Assembly (NCBI RefSeq): GCF_000321225.1
Contig: NW_004450662.1
Coordinates: forward strand, 329,490 to 393,489
Length of the DNA: 64,000 nt
Source of the DNA: Odobenus rosmarus divergens
Taxonomy: Eukaryota; Chordata; Mammalia; Carnivora; Odobenidae
Direction of reading: 5' to 3'
Below are positions 35,385 to 48,016 of the stretch, in pieces. A program made the position numbers and the translations under genes. The notes under the pieces are model-generated. The model did no database searches, had not been told where the DNA came from, and was given only the letters and a program-made list of their open reading frames with translations. The number at the start of each line of letters is the position of its first letter. Positions within the stretch are counted from its first letter, which is position 1.

Positions 35385-36090
35385 ACTCATTTGTTCAACC
35401 AACTATTCTGAGTACCTACTATGCATACAGGACTGTGTTAAACCCTGGGCACACAAAGATAAATATGACAGGTTCATCTTTTCAAGGATCTTACTGCCAG
35501 TGCCTATGCATATTTCCACTCATAAACCAGTATTTACAACACAGGATATTGAGGGCTATGATAGAGAGAGGCACAGGTTCTATATTCATCCAATTCCGGC
35601 CACGGAATATTGGGCAAGCACTGTTAGAGCTGAGTTTACAAGATGATTAGGAATTCAAATGACAAAGAAGGGCAAGAAAAGCAACCCAAGCCAAGGAAAT
35701 AGCTTGTGGAAAGGTATGAGGTGAGAAAGCATAAGTAATTCTGTGTGGCTGGAGAAATGGAGTAACTGGGAAAAGGGAGGAAAGTGTAGTTAAATAGGCA
35801 GACAGGAGCCAAATCAGAAAGGACCTGGGAAGCCATTCAAAGGAGTTGAGGTTTTATCCCGTAGCCAAGGAGGAGCTATTGAATTCTAGATGCGGAGGCA
35901 ATAGGGCTATATCTGCATGTTTTATAAAGATAAATATTCTGTTGAATATGAGGAAGGCAGTTAGAGTGGAGTATGGAAGTAAGCAGATGCATTTGGAGGT
36001 CCAGTTAAGGGATAAGAGTCCAGATGAGAGAGAAAAACTGTATCTACAAGAGAGGGGAATGAGGATAGCAATAGAGAAGAGGAAGTGATT
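35385..36090 (-). mobile_element. L2 LINE, 3' end and part of ORF2
   Basis: Complement L2 order: CATTTGTTCAACCAACTATT, CTGAGTACCTACTATGCAT, ACAGGACTGTGTTAAACCCT, later TCTGTGTGGCTGGAGAAATG, AAATCAGAAAGGACCTGGGA and GCCATTCAAAGGAGTTGAGG. Both halves of the element are present. Small open frames in it are fragments. Confidence 0.75.
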
Positions 36091-38669
36091 ACAGAAACGT
36101 GTTTAGACCTCAATCGTATTCTAGCATTTATCTGGTTTGGCCTGCCATTATGATGTTTTAAGTCCCTGAAATGGTAAAGTCCTTGATGGTAATGGTTGAT
36201 CTTGTTTAGCATTCTGTTCCCAGAAGCTTGCCATGGTCTGTTGAAAGCAGTTGAAACTCATCATATTATGTATTGAAATCTATCAGATGGTTCTGCATTG
36301 TACATTAAAGTAGTCAGTTGTAGACTTGGGCACTGTACTATGGTTTGATGTCAGTCAGTGACTATGGGCAAGCATATTAATTAAAGAAGCACGTGTTCTA
36401 ATCTCATTTCTTAGAAATAAGGACTAGAATCAGCTATGAAGCCAAAAACCAATAACCTGACTTTGTCTGATACGAATTATCTTTTATGATAGAGGAATAT
36501 ACAGGATAGCTGACTCTAAGTTAACTCTCTATCTTGATACCATTTTCCCATCTGAACTGTAGATTGGAGCCTGTATTCTCAAGGGAATGATGTTCAGAGC
36601 CTCGGAATTGGGTCACTTCCCATCACCATCATTAAGCAGGAATGAGTGAGGCCTCACTGGGAATTCAATGAAAACTATAGTCTCAAATTTTAAATAAGAC
36701 TGTGTGCAGTCTGTCCTAGGGGAGACAGCATCCTAAATGGGACAGGTTGTGTCTCGGGTTGCTTGAGGGACATGAAAACAGTGTTACTCTTATGAAAATG
36801 CAATGTAATTAATCCATCTTAACAGCTGATTATAGGCAACCATAGACTATTGGTGGATGAGATATATTTATATGAATTATAAACATGATAAAAATAATCA
36901 AGGTTTACAGATATGTGTACTTCCACTGGGCATAAATACTGTGGTATCAGGGGTCCTATTCTGCTGGTTGCCTCATTGAACAGAAGTGGAAATTCTCCAA
37001 AAATTAGTTACAATTTCCTGGCTAAACAGGAGATCATTAACAAATCATATAGCATGCTTTGGACAAATTATTTGAAACTTACACACTCAGATGGGTGTTA
37101 TTTTCCAAGGTCATCAAATTTTGAAGTTATATGCTTTTTCAAAGGCATTGATGGGCCCTAACTTGGAAGCAAGATAAGACCCATGTAAAACAAACAAACA
37201 AACAAACAAAAATTTCATTACTGCTGGGTTAGTTACATTTCATAGGAGTTCACATTCTAGTTTTACTCTCCAAGTCAGAAATCTGATGCTTAATCAAGCA
37301 AGTAAGAGCCACCTGTATACCTTATGCAAATGTAAACATAGACCATATGTAGAAAAACCACATGCTGTCATCGAATGCATGAGAGCAAGAGATCAAAATC
37401 TCTTAGAAATAATAATATGACAATGCCCAAGCCTTGGCATAGGTTCATCCAATACAATAGGCTGGTACTATGTCTGTGATGTTTAAAGTTCTATCCCTAG
37501 CACTTAGCAGATTCTCAGTCATAGTAGGTATATAGTTCATAATTAGTAGGCAGGTACACCATTCAAATAATTATTACATTGTTATTTTTCTTGGTTATTG
37601 CTTTCTTTTTACCATTTATGACTTTCTGGGACAAAAATACTTCGCTACTTTCTGTTTCTACTTGCCTCCACTGCCTTCTATACCCTATGGTGAGAGACAC
37701 TTCTTCCAAACCAGAAAATGCCTTAAGCAGACACACGGGAAAGGGATGGGGAGGGTGCATTTACTTACACATAGTGAAATTTTGTTAAGACATAATGTAG
37801 TGTGAACTATACAATTGCTTAGCTGGAAATCTAATGGAGGTATAAGTGGGATTCTGTAATAAGATATTCATAAATAATCTATGAAATTGAACCTTAAAAA
37901 TGGAAAGATTCTGATGATTTACATGTGCTTTATAAATATATCAAATATTATGATTCAAGGAATTAGAATGAGGTTTCAGTAATGTGTCTTATTCAGCTTC
38001 ATCTCGTCATCCAAATTACTTATCAAGTCTCTACTGACGACTGCCTTTCTCAAGCAATCCAACCCTGAATTGGATGCTTGGGGATTTCTCCTTGGATGAA
38101 TGCAATGTTTAGTTAGACCAAAATATCTGATCTTTATACAGTCTGTCCTGACATACTATTAACTTGCAAATGGCTGAGATTGGAGACCATTGTCCATTTA
38201 ATCAACCACAGATATTTAAATAGGATCCAGGTGTGAAATCTCATTACTGCTTTGGGGGCCAAGAGAGGAAAGAATGAGTGCCAGAGTAAAAAAAGTCAAT
38301 AGGCGTAACAATTCCAGGGGTTTTCATTGATGTAATTTCACTGGTAATGAAGCCTAAGACAATTTATCCCATGAGCTCTGTTTCAGTAATGTGATAACAA
38401 AAAATAGACAAAAATGAGTGGCTTGAGATAGGTGTAAGTAGGTCATCTTCCCAAAGGAAATAACTCTAGTCTTCTCACTCTAGCTGAGTGAGTAGTACTA
38501 TTCAAAATGATGGTTCAAATCCAAAAATAACTGAAGTTTAGAACTTCTTGAGAACACAGGGAAGGCCCAAAGGTCCAGGGCTCAAGGGGAACACGAAGTC
38601 CACCTTCCTTAGTTCTTCAGTCAAGCCTGTTGGTTTGCAAAATTTACTCATTTACAGAAAACCAAAGTT
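36091..38669. other. Largely unique sequence, no gene seen
   Basis: About 2.6 kb. A (CAAA)n run lies at 37189-37210, and a weak L2 3'-end-like phrase (CCCTAGCACTTAGCAGATTC) lies near 37494. No exon or RNA gene. Confidence 0.45.
37189..37210 (+). repeat. (CAAA)n simple repeat
   Basis: Five CAAA units in a row. Confidence 0.9.
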
Positions 38670-38800
38670 TTTGAGTAATAATAATAGCTAATATTCAGTC
38701 GTTACTACGTACTGTGCTGAAATCTAGACGCATTATTGCATTTAATTCTCAAAACACTGCTGCGGGAACAGAGGAGACTCAAGAGTACTTCCTTAGTAAG
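38670..38800 (-). mobile_element. MIR SINE relic
   Basis: TAATAATAGCTAATATTCAG, ACTGTGCTGAAATCTAGACG and TTATTGCATTTAATTCTCAA match the start of minus-strand MIR. Confidence 0.65.
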
Positions 38801-39042
38801 TACTTCATGCTAATCTCTGCTTTACACTCTGCTTCCCAGAAAACCCAACCTGTCATACGTGTACTAATAAAATTTACTTAACAATCTTTTCTAAGATTCT
38901 CACGTTCTTAAGTATGGGAACCTGTATGAAAAGAATATGAAAGGGAAGCCACAGGAAAATGTAAAGACAGACCGCCCATCCATGAATCAAGAAACATTTT
39001 ACCCCTTTGGGTTGGCCAAATGCGCTACCATTCAAAAAGGTT

Positions 39043-39630
39043 TTTTTTCTTAAAATTTTTTTATTGTTATGTTAATCACCATACATTACATCTTAGTTTT
39101 TGATGTAGTGTTCCATGATTGTTTGTGCATAACACCCAATGCTCCACGCAGAACGTGCCCTCTTTAATACCCATCACCAGGCTAACCCGTCCCCCCACCC
39201 CCCTCCCCTCTAGAACCCTCAGTTTGTTTTTCAGAGTCCATCGTCTCTCATGGTTCGTCTCCCCCTCCGATTTTCTCCCCTTCATTCTTCCCCTCCTGCT
39301 ATCTTCTTCTTTTTTTTTCTTAACATATATTGCCTTATTTGTTTCAGAGGTACAGATCTGTGTTTCAACAGTCTTGCACTGTTCACAGCGCTCACCATAG
39401 CACATACTCTCCCCAATGTCTATCACCCAGACACCCCATCCCTCCCACCCCCCCACCACTCCAGCAACCCTCAGTTTGTTTCCTGAGATTAAGAATTCCT
39501 CATATCAGTGAGGTCACATGATACATGTCTTTCTCTGATTATTTCACTCAGCATAACACCCTCCAGTTCCATCCACGTGGTTGCAAATGGCAAGATCTCA
39601 TTCCTTTTGATGGCTGCATTGTTGTCACAG
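39043..39630 (-). mobile_element. Carnivore L1, 3' UTR and end of ORF2, 5'-truncated
   Basis: Minus orientation: T-rich tail (39042-39065), TTAATCACCATACATTACAT, GTGCCCTCTTTAATACCC, a C-rich stretch, CTTGCACTGTTCACAGCG, then ORF2-end sequence CTCAGCATAACACCCTCCAG and TTCCTTTTGATGGCTGC. About 590 bp in near-consensus state. A SINE abuts its upstream end. Confidence 0.92.
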
Positions 39631-39809
39631 GGTTGCCCGAGTGGCTCAGTTGTTTAAGCATTTGCCTTTGGTTCAGGTCATGATCTCAGGTCTTGGGATC
39701 AAGTCCACATCGGGCTCTCTGCTCAGCGGGGAGTCTGCTTCTCCCTCTGCCCCCCTCCAACTTGTTCTTTCTCTCTCAAATAAATAAATAAAATCTTAAA
39801 AAAAAATTT
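39631..39809 (+). mobile_element. Carnivore SINE abutting the L1 end
   Basis: The copy runs from GGTTGCCCGAGTGGCTCAG through GGTTCAGGTCATGATCTCAG to AATAAATAAATAAAATC and a poly(A). It joins the L1 without a gap. I could not find a convincing target duplication. Confidence 0.9.
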
Positions 39810-39814
39810 GCTGC

Positions 39815-40977
39815 CACAAGCATACAATTACTGAGATTTAATTTGTAGCTAAACTACCCATGATATGTCTTGGGCCATACCAGGTGAGGAAAAGTCTATA
39901 AGGGATAGTCACAGCTTGTGGGAACAGAGGAGACATACAGGATAAGACTGCTGTCAGCTCTCTTCCTGATGCATCATTTGGAAGCACAGTTATCAACAGT
40001 TTAGAATGCAGCCTCCCTTCCCCACCTCCCAGTTCTCTGACTTCCATTCCAGTTCCTGGTCTCCAAAGATAATCAGCAGGAAAAGAATGGGCTTAGCAGT
40101 GGGATAGCATTGATGGATCTGTCAAGCACTGCAGCACCTTCTTACTATTTGTATGTGTTTGATTCTGCTGTAGGAACAAAAGTCTGAGAAGCACAAATAG
40201 AAGCACATCAGATAGTATAGGCACATAAAAAGCCAGAGATGTTACCATCCTAAGTGTAGGTAATATTGCATATTGCTGGATCAAATTCATTCCTTTCTTT
40301 TTCTATAGCTCTGTTTTCCTTATTCCAGTTGTGAAAAAGCATCATAGCTGTTGCCATTGCTGATTTGGAAAACCATATCTGGTTATTTCATACACAGAGA
40401 ACAGTGCTCTTTTCATAAGGTAACGTCAGTTAAATTCCAAGCGATGCCCAGTATGGCACATTTATTTTAAATGACCAGCAATTTTATGTAGTCTAACCAT
40501 ATAGTATGCAATATAAACTCCAGGATCTAGCATTCTAGCAAAGGCCAAAGCCTTTGCATCTCCACTGAGGAAGGGGAAGATTATAAAGCTATAGGAGTCT
40601 TTGGAGAGAGGAAGAGGAAGAAGCTAATTCAGTCAACAACTAAGAGTTATGGAATTTTCTAAATCACGAAGTTAATGTACCTGTCTTCTAGTCATCCATG
40701 CTGGAGAGGGTCACAGTTCCCAAAAGATTCATGCTGCTGCATAGAAATATGTTACAGGAGTTGGTTTCTCTGCGCTTTCTGATGGATCCCTGATTAAATT
40801 TTTTTCAGGTGAGTAAATCCAAACAGAGCCACCCTATTCCATCTTCTGTGTCTCCTCTCCCTTTGCACCCACTTTCTGAACTTTCTGAAATCTGCTTAAT
40901 TCCAAGTCCATATTAAGAAGAAATCATTACTAGAGCTTGGGTTGGTGGCTTGCCTTGCCGTTCATCCAAAGAGCAAC
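39815..40977. other. Unique sequence, no gene seen
   Basis: No mobile element recognised and no coding evidence. Confidence 0.45.
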
Positions 40978-41140
40978 TGTTTGAAATTTAAGCGTGCCCA
41001 GGAATCCCAGCTTGCAGGGCCCACCCCCCAGAGTTTTGATTCGGTAGGTATAGGATGAAGCCTGAAAATTTGCATTTTTAATAAGTCCCCAGTAGTTGCT
41101 GATGCTGCTTCTCTGAGGGCCAAACTGAAAACCACTTCTG
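40978..41140 (-). mobile_element. MER5A-type hAT (Charlie) relic
   Basis: Complement MER5A order: AATTTAAGCGTGCCCAGGAA, GGGCCCACCCCCCAGAG, TTTTGATTCGGTAGGTATAG, AAAATTTGCATTTTTAATAA and GGGCCAAACTGAAAACCACT. The ending in AACCACT fits the terminal inverted repeat. Confidence 0.82.
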
Positions 41141-43412
41141 CAAAGAAGAGTCTAAAGTCCTTCCAGAACAGGTGAAGAGATGGCAGCTTGGCAGTGCAAG
41201 GGGTAGGAGGTGATTCATTTTCTTCAATAAAGGTCCATGATAGGAAAAAAAAAAGCCCTGAATGACAAAGGACCCCGTACCCTTCCAGGGGTGAAGAACC
41301 CCTTAAGTGAGGTAGTATAGAAGTGCCAGGTGTAATGGTTGGTGTAGAGCAGTTCTCAATAAATGGGGATGGGGAGAGAAGTAGCCAGATGTTGTCAGCT
41401 GCCTCTTGTTGATTCTTCTTAGAGAAAGTTATAGAACATTTTGTTTAGATTTTGCAATGAAAACGAAATTAAGAAAATGTGCTTGCTCTCTAAAGAGAAT
41501 GTGTGGGTGTAGATGCAAATGTACCAGGGTAGAAAACAAATACAAGAAACTTGGTAAGTAAAGTAACAAAAATCAAAGGAAAACCTGACCCCTCTTTTCC
41601 TCTGGTCTCATGCTACAAATTGAAATGGAGAAAGTAAGCTTACAAGAATAAATGGTACAAAGTAATTTAGCTGCTTTGCAAAGTTCTTTAAGTTTTAATA
41701 ACAGCAGAAAGATCCCTTTTTAAAATATGAATTTCATCTCGCCTATGTGCCTTTAAGGGAGCATAACTTATTCAGACTTTTCTCCTTTCTTCTAATTTAC
41801 TGACTCTTTCCATCTCTGGTGCTCTCCCTTTCAACTAGAACAATGGGGTTTTGAAGATGGATATGTAGTAACAGCAGCTTCTTCAGTCCCTCTACGACTC
41901 CTCATTATAAGGTTATATTCTTGTGTTTTGAAATAGAAATGCTGCCTTTGATGCTACTATTTAAATTTTTTTTCTTCTTTTTCTAAAGAAAGTGTCCGCT
42001 ACTTATTACCCACCCTTGTCATCTTGGCACAATGTGGTAAATAGCATTCTAAATAAATATTTTCTAATATGCCTTCAAGTACAACTTTCCTTTTGAGTGC
42101 AAATAGGATAATTGAGCAGAGGAGAAGAAAGCCACATTGAATGCACTGCTTTAAGGAGGTGGGGGGTGATTTTTGTTTGACGGGTCTGAGGCCAGTCTCA
42201 CCAGCAATTTCCAGGAGAGCCTGGGGAATTCAGGAACAACACTGTAGTGATTGGGCTGCCTGCATTTGAATCTCACTGGGGCAAGGATTTGAGGCAGTCT
42301 TCTGTCTAAAGAGAGTAATTCTGTTTGTAAGTCTCATCCTTCCTGGGCTTTTCTGGAGATTTCTCTACTCCTCGTGACTTATTTCCCTCGGCCTCTCTGT
42401 GCACCGTACTTCCTAGGATTCTTTTCCTCAACTCTCAGGGTTGTGGTTTGTTTTTTTTTTTTTTCCTACCTCTGTTCCCCTGTCTTTCAATGTTTCCTCC
42501 TGTCTATCTCTCTCATGTTTCTACTGACATATGCATCTGCTCAACTCACTACCCAGGAGTCACTTTTGGTCTCCTGACAACACGGGTTCTGCCATTCTGC
42601 CAGGTAGAAAGAGGCAGGCGTATGGTAATTTAAGGGAGGCGTGGAGAACAGATAAGCTGTTGCCAGTTTCAGGCATAAGTTACTTAATTAAAAGCCAAAA
42701 ACTCTTAGCTCTGGTTGTCACTTTCCTCCCTTGAGAGCACAGTCACCCCTTTGGTGTCCTGGTTTGTGAGAAGCACCCGTCTGGGCTCCTTTCAGCTCTG
42801 TGAAGTTGAGACGAGTCTCTCCAGCTGACAGGTAACAGGCAAAAGAGGGAAAAATGAAAGAGGAGCCTGGAAGCTGGAAACAGTGAAACATCCATTTGCA
42901 CAGCATCGAACCACAAACCAGAAAGCAAAATATAGGACTTAACGTTGTCCCCAAACATCTGTCGTATGCCTCCCAAGGACCTGCCACTCTCCCCGACCCT
43001 AAGGAAGACCAGAGCAGTAAGATTCCAAGTTCTTATGGAGACTATGTCATATTTGATGAGCTCGATGTCTAAACACCTATAGAGCATGGAAGCCTGAACC
43101 CTATGTGTCCAGCCTCACCTCAAACCAAACTCACCCCATCACTGGTCCTCTGTTCCCTTAACCTATCCGTGCCTTTTACTGCAAGGTATTAGAGTATGCG
43201 CTTTCCACTTCATCAGCTATCCTCCCTCCTTACCTTCCAAATCTGAATTCAAACATTCCTCCTTTGAGCCAGAGTGACACACACATACCTATTGGCCTGG
43301 GATTTTCTCGGTTTTAGCTGTGGAAGTCACAAGTTCTAAGAACATCCCAGTTCCATGCCAATGAGGGTGGTCGCTCATCCCAGTCAAATCTCTTGATGAT
43401 AAGCACTCTTAA
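41141..43412. other. Unique sequence, no gene seen
   Basis: Contains a poly-T tract near 42452-42465. Overlapping frames at 42374-43087 have no recognised product. Part of 43090-43300 is C/T-rich and vaguely L2-like but not called. Confidence 0.45.
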
Positions 43413-44168
43413 AAAATGACAGCTTTATTGAGATATAACTCGTGGACTGTTAAATTCATCCTTTAAAAATATACTAGTCAGTGTTTAGTAAATACACAGT
43501 GTGGTACAAACCCCATCATCCTTGTCTAATTTTAGAACATTTTCATCCATCCCAGAAGGAACACCTCCCCATGAGCCGTCACCTCCCATCACCTCCCGTA
43601 GCACTCCTTGACAACCATGCATCTACTTTTTGTCTCTATGAATTTGACTATTCTAAACATTTCAGATAAATGGAATCATACCACATGTGGCTGTTTGTGA
43701 CTGGCTCTTTTCACTTAGCATGATGTTGTCCAGATTCATCCAAGTCTTAGCACATAATTCTTGCTTTTTAATGGCCAAATGATATTCCATTGTACGGATG
43801 AACCACATTTTGCTTGTCCATCCATAAGTTGAATATCCATTCATAGATATTGAGCTGTTTTCACTTTTTGGATACTCTGAATAATGCTGCTGTGAATATC
43901 CATGTACAGGTTCTTGATGGACATATGTTTTTATTTTTCTTGGGAACATATTTAAGAGTGGAATTGCTGGGTCATAGGATAATGCTATGTTTAACCTTTT
44001 GAGGAACTACCACAATGGTTTCCAAAGTGGCTGCATTATTTTATAATCCTGTCAACAATGTATGGGGGTTCTAATTTCCCCACATCTTCAATATTTATTT
44101 TCTAGTTTTGTTTTAGTTGTTTTGTTTTAGTTTTAGCAATCCCAGTGGGTATGAAGAGGTATCTCATG

Positions 44169-44312
44169 TTTTTTTTTTTATTGTATTTTATTATGTTATA
44201 TTAATCACCATACATTACATCATTAGTTTTTGATGTAGTGTTCCATGATTCATTGTTTGCATATAACACCCAGTGCTCCATTCAATACATGCCCTCTTTA
44301 ATACCCATGACC
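44169..44312 (-). mobile_element. Carnivore L1, last ~140 bp, inserted in the old L1
   Basis: Poly(T), TTAATCACCATACATTACAT, TTTTTGATGTAGTGTTCCAT, CCAGTGCTCCATTCAATAC and GCCCTCTTTAATACCCATG. Old-L1 sequence is on both sides (GGTATCTCATG to the left, TTGAGTTGCATTTTCC to the right). The target duplication is unclear. Confidence 0.88.
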
Positions 44313-44378
44313 ATTTGAGTTGCATTTTCCTAATGACTGATGATGCTGAGCACTTTTTAATGTGCTTGTTAAACATGA

Positions 44379-44381
44379 GTG

Positions 44382-44413
<32 letters not shown>

Positions 44414-44431
44414 TATATATACATATATATA
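44379..44431 (+). repeat. (TA)n/(CA)n compound microsatellite
   Basis: About 13 TA units, then CACACACA and more TATATA, embedded in the old L1. Confidence 0.95.
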
Positions 44432-44531
44432 TTTTGAGAAATGCTTATTTAGATTCTTCAAAAATTTGTATATATGTTTATTTGTAAATGAACATATAAC
44501 TAAATATATAATCTCTTACTAGCTTTATGAC

Positions 44532-44708
44532 TTGCAGATACAAGATCAATATACAAAAACCAATTGTATTTCTACACAGTAATGAAATTCAAAATGAAAT
44601 TTAAAAACTTCACTTACAATAGCATAAAAAATCAAATACTTAGGAATAAGTGTAAGAAAAGGATTGCAAAACTTATACCTGAAAGCTACAAAACTTGAAA
44701 TAGTTCAA
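44532..44708 (+). repeat. Left arm of an inverted duplication of L1 ORF2 sequence
   Basis: This segment is in plus orientation inside a minus-strand L1 (TTGCAGATACAAGATCAATA, AATACTTAGGAATAAGTG, ACTTATACCTGAAAGCTAC). It is the reverse complement of 45633-45814, differing by about eight substitutions and four short indels by eye. Confidence 0.88.
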
Positions 44709-45250
44709 TATTTTAGTTCAAATATTTTCTCCCTTTCTGTGTGTTGTCTTTTCACTTTCTTGATAATGTCATTTGAAGCACAACATTTTTAATTTTGATC
44801 AAGTCCAATTTATTTATTTTTTTTTGTTTGCTGGTGCTTTTGGTGTGATATCTAAGAATGTCTCTTCCATTAGTCACAAAGATTTATTTTATGTTTAATT
44901 TTAAGAATTTCATAGTTTTGGTTCTTATATTTGGTTCTAGAGACATTTTTGTGTTAATTTTTGTACTTAGGATGATGTACGGGTCCAAGTTTATTCTTTT
45001 GCGTGTGGTATCCAGCACCATTTGTTGAAAAGACTATTCATTCTCCACTGAATGATCTTGGCAATCTTGTCCAAAGTAAGTTGACTGTAAGTGTAAGGGT
45101 TTATTTCTGGACCCTTAATTATATTCCATTGATCTACACACATTACCACTGATTACTTTAGGTTTGTAGTAACTTTTGAAATTAGAAAGTGTGCGTCCAT
45201 AACTTTGTTTTTATTGTTCAAGATTGCTTTGGCTCCTCTGGGTTATTGTA

Positions 45251-45459
45251 TTTTTTTTTTTTTTTAGAGAAAGAGAGAGAGAGAGAGAGAAAGTGCGTGC
45301 ACGTGCATGCACACACGAGCATATGGGGGGAAGGGACAGAGAGGGAGAGGAAGAGAGAGAATCCCAAGCAGGCTCTACACCCAGGGCCGAGCTCGACCTC
45401 ACAACCCTGAGATCATAACCTGAGCTTGGACACTCAACCGACTGAGCCAACAAGGCATC
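45251..45459 (-). mobile_element. Carnivore SINE in the old L1, older subfamily type
   Basis: Poly(T) and a long GAGA tract on the left, a GCACACACGAGC stretch, then CAACCCTGAGATCATAACC and CAACCGACTGAGCCAACAA. The flanks CTGGGTTATTGTA (45238-45250) and CTGGGTCACTGCA (45460-45472) agree at 10 of 13 sites and fit a decayed target duplication. Confidence 0.88.
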
Positions 45460-45632
45460 CTGGGTCACTGCATTATCAGGTGAATTTTAGAATCAACTTG
45501 TCACCTTCTGCAAGAATGCAGGCAAAATTTTATTGGGGATTGTATTGAATCAGTTTAGGAAATACTGTCATTTTAACAATACTAAATTGTACAATCCACG
45601 CATATGGGATGGTTTCCAATTATTACATGTTC

Positions 45633-45814
45633 TTCAACTTATTTCAATAGTTTTGTAGCTTTCAGGTATAAGTTTTGCAATCCTTTCCTTATACTTATTC
45701 CTAAGTATTTGATTTTTTTATGCTATTGTAAGTGAAGTGTTTTGAATTTCATTTGGAATTTCGTTACTGTGTAGAAATACAATTGATGTTTGTATATTGA
45801 TCTTGTATCTGCAA
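45633..45814 (-). repeat. Right arm of the inverted duplication (original L1 context)
   Basis: This copy is collinear with the surrounding minus-strand L1 ORF2 (TTTTGTAGCTTTCAGGTAT, CCTAAGTATTTGATTTTTTT, GATCTTGTATCTGCAA) and is therefore the likely source of the arm at 44532-44708. Confidence 0.85.
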
Positions 45815-47828
45815 TTTTGTCGAACTTGCTTATTATCTCCAATAATTTTTTATGAATTCCTTAGGATTTTCTATGTAAAAGTTCATATCATCTATGAATA
45901 GATAAAGCTTTATTTCTTCCTTTCTAATCTGTATGTCATTTGTTTCTTTTTTCTTGTCTAATTGTCTTGTGTAAGACCTCCAATATGATATTGAATATAA
46001 TGGTGAGAGTGGACAATCTTATATTGTTCCTGATTGTAGAGGGAAAATGCTCAGTGTTTTGCTATTAAGTATAATGTTATCTGTGGGTTTTTTCACAGGT
46101 GTTCTTTATCAGGATGAATAAATCCTAGCTGGTTCAATGTTTTATCATTAAGAGGTGTTATATTTTATCAAATATTTTTATGTCTCTATTGAGATGATAT
46201 GTAACTTTATTCTTTTATTCTATTAATATAGCATGATATACTTATTGATTTTTTCGTATAATAAATCAATCTTGCATTCCTGGAGTAAATTCCACGTGGT
46301 CATAGTGTATAATCCCTTTACTCTACTGTTGGATTCAGGTTGCTAGTATTTTGTTGAGGATTTTTGTGTTTATGTTCATAAGGCAAAATAGTCTATTATT
46401 TCTTTACTTGTGATGCCTTTGTCTTGTTTGGGAATCAAGGTAATACTGGTATTGTAAAATGAACTGGAAAGTGGTCACATCTCTTCTAACTTCTGGAAGA
46501 ATTTATGAAGTATTGACATTATTTCTTCTTTAAACCTTTAGTGGAATTTACCAGTGAAGCCATCTGGGTCTGGACTGTCCTTTGTGGAAAGATTTTAGTT
46601 ATTAATTAAATTCCTTTACTCATTATTGATCTATTCAAATCTCTATTTCTTATTGAGTAATTTTCAGTAGCTGGTTTGATTCTGCACATCTGTGTCTTTT
46701 GCACGTGGATATCCACATTATCTAATTTGTTGGCATACAATTGTTCATATTATTTCCTTATAATTTTTTTATTTCTGTAAAATTGGTAGATAGCATCTAC
46801 CTTAGCAAAATTCCTGATTTCAGTAATTTGAGCCTTCTCTCTTTTTTCTTAGTCCAACCAAAGTTTTGTCAATTGTGTTGATATTTTCAAAGGACCTTTT
46901 TTCATTTATTTTTCTCTATCATTTTCTGATTCTCCATTTTATGTGTATTTGCTCAAATCTTTATTACTCCCTTTCTTCAGTGTGCTTGGGCTGAATTTGC
47001 TCTTCTTTCTCTAGAGTCTTCTTTTTAAATATAGGCATTGACAGCTATAAATTTCCATCTAAGCACTGCTCTTGTTGCATCTCACAAGTTGATGGTATGC
47101 TGTTTTCATTTTTACTTATATCAATGTATTTTCTAATTTCCCTTTGATTTCTCTAACCCATTGGTCATTTAACAATGTGTGCTTAATTTCTCTATAGTTG
47201 TGAATCTCCCTAACTTTTTTGTTATTTTGATTCTAAGTTTGATCCACTATAGTCTGAGAACATACTTTGTACAATTTAAGCCTTTGAAATTTATTAAGGT
47301 GTGTTTTTACAGATGATCTATCCTGAAGAATGCTCCATGTGCACTTGAGAAAATTGTGTATTTTGCTAGTGTGAAGTGGAATGAATGTTCTACAGGTGTC
47401 TGTTGTTTTTAGTTTCATTATAGTGTTTATCAAGTCTCCTATTTCTCTGTTGATCTTCTTCCTAATTGTCCTATTTTTGGAAATGGGATATTGAAATCTC
47501 TAGATGTTATTATTGAATTGTATATTTCTCCCTGCATATAATAAATATATAATAAATAATACATATGTACATGTATAAAACAATACATATATACATGTAT
47601 AAAGTTGACCCTTTATTATTACAAAATGTTCTTTTTTATCTTTAGTAACAATTTTTGTCCTAAAGTCTATTTTGTTTGGTATTAATATAGCCACTCCAGC
47701 TTTCTTTTGGTTACTGTTTGATTTTTATTCTTCTATTCTTTTATTTCAACCTTTTTTTGTTTTTGAATATAAAGCTTGTCTCTTGTAGACACTATACAGT
47801 TGGACTTTTTTATCCATTCTGCTAACCT

Positions 47829-48016
47829 TTTTTTTTTAAGATTTTATTTATTTATTTGAGAGAGAGAGAGAATGAGAATACAAGCAGGGAGGAGGGGCAG
47901 AGGAAGAAGGAGAAGCAGATTCCCCACTGAGCCTGATGCAGGGCTCCACCCCAGGACCCTGGGATCATGACCTAAGCCAAAGGGAGATGCTTAACAGACT
48001 GAGCCACCCAGGTGCC
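47829..48016 (-). mobile_element. Carnivore SINE in the old L1
   Basis: TTTAAGATTTTATTTATTTA and GAGAGAGAGAGAATG on the left, GACCCTGGGATCATGACC and CTGAGCCACCCAGGTGCC on the right. The target word CTAACCT is on both sides (47822 and 48017), and the host phrase continues as CTCTGTCTTTTGATTAC. Confidence 0.92.

Noticed and set aside
43662..43949. 95-codon minus-strand frame resembling a peptide with WFIRTMEYHLAI
   Set aside because: It is the C-terminal end of the ancient L1 ORF2 and is broken on both sides.
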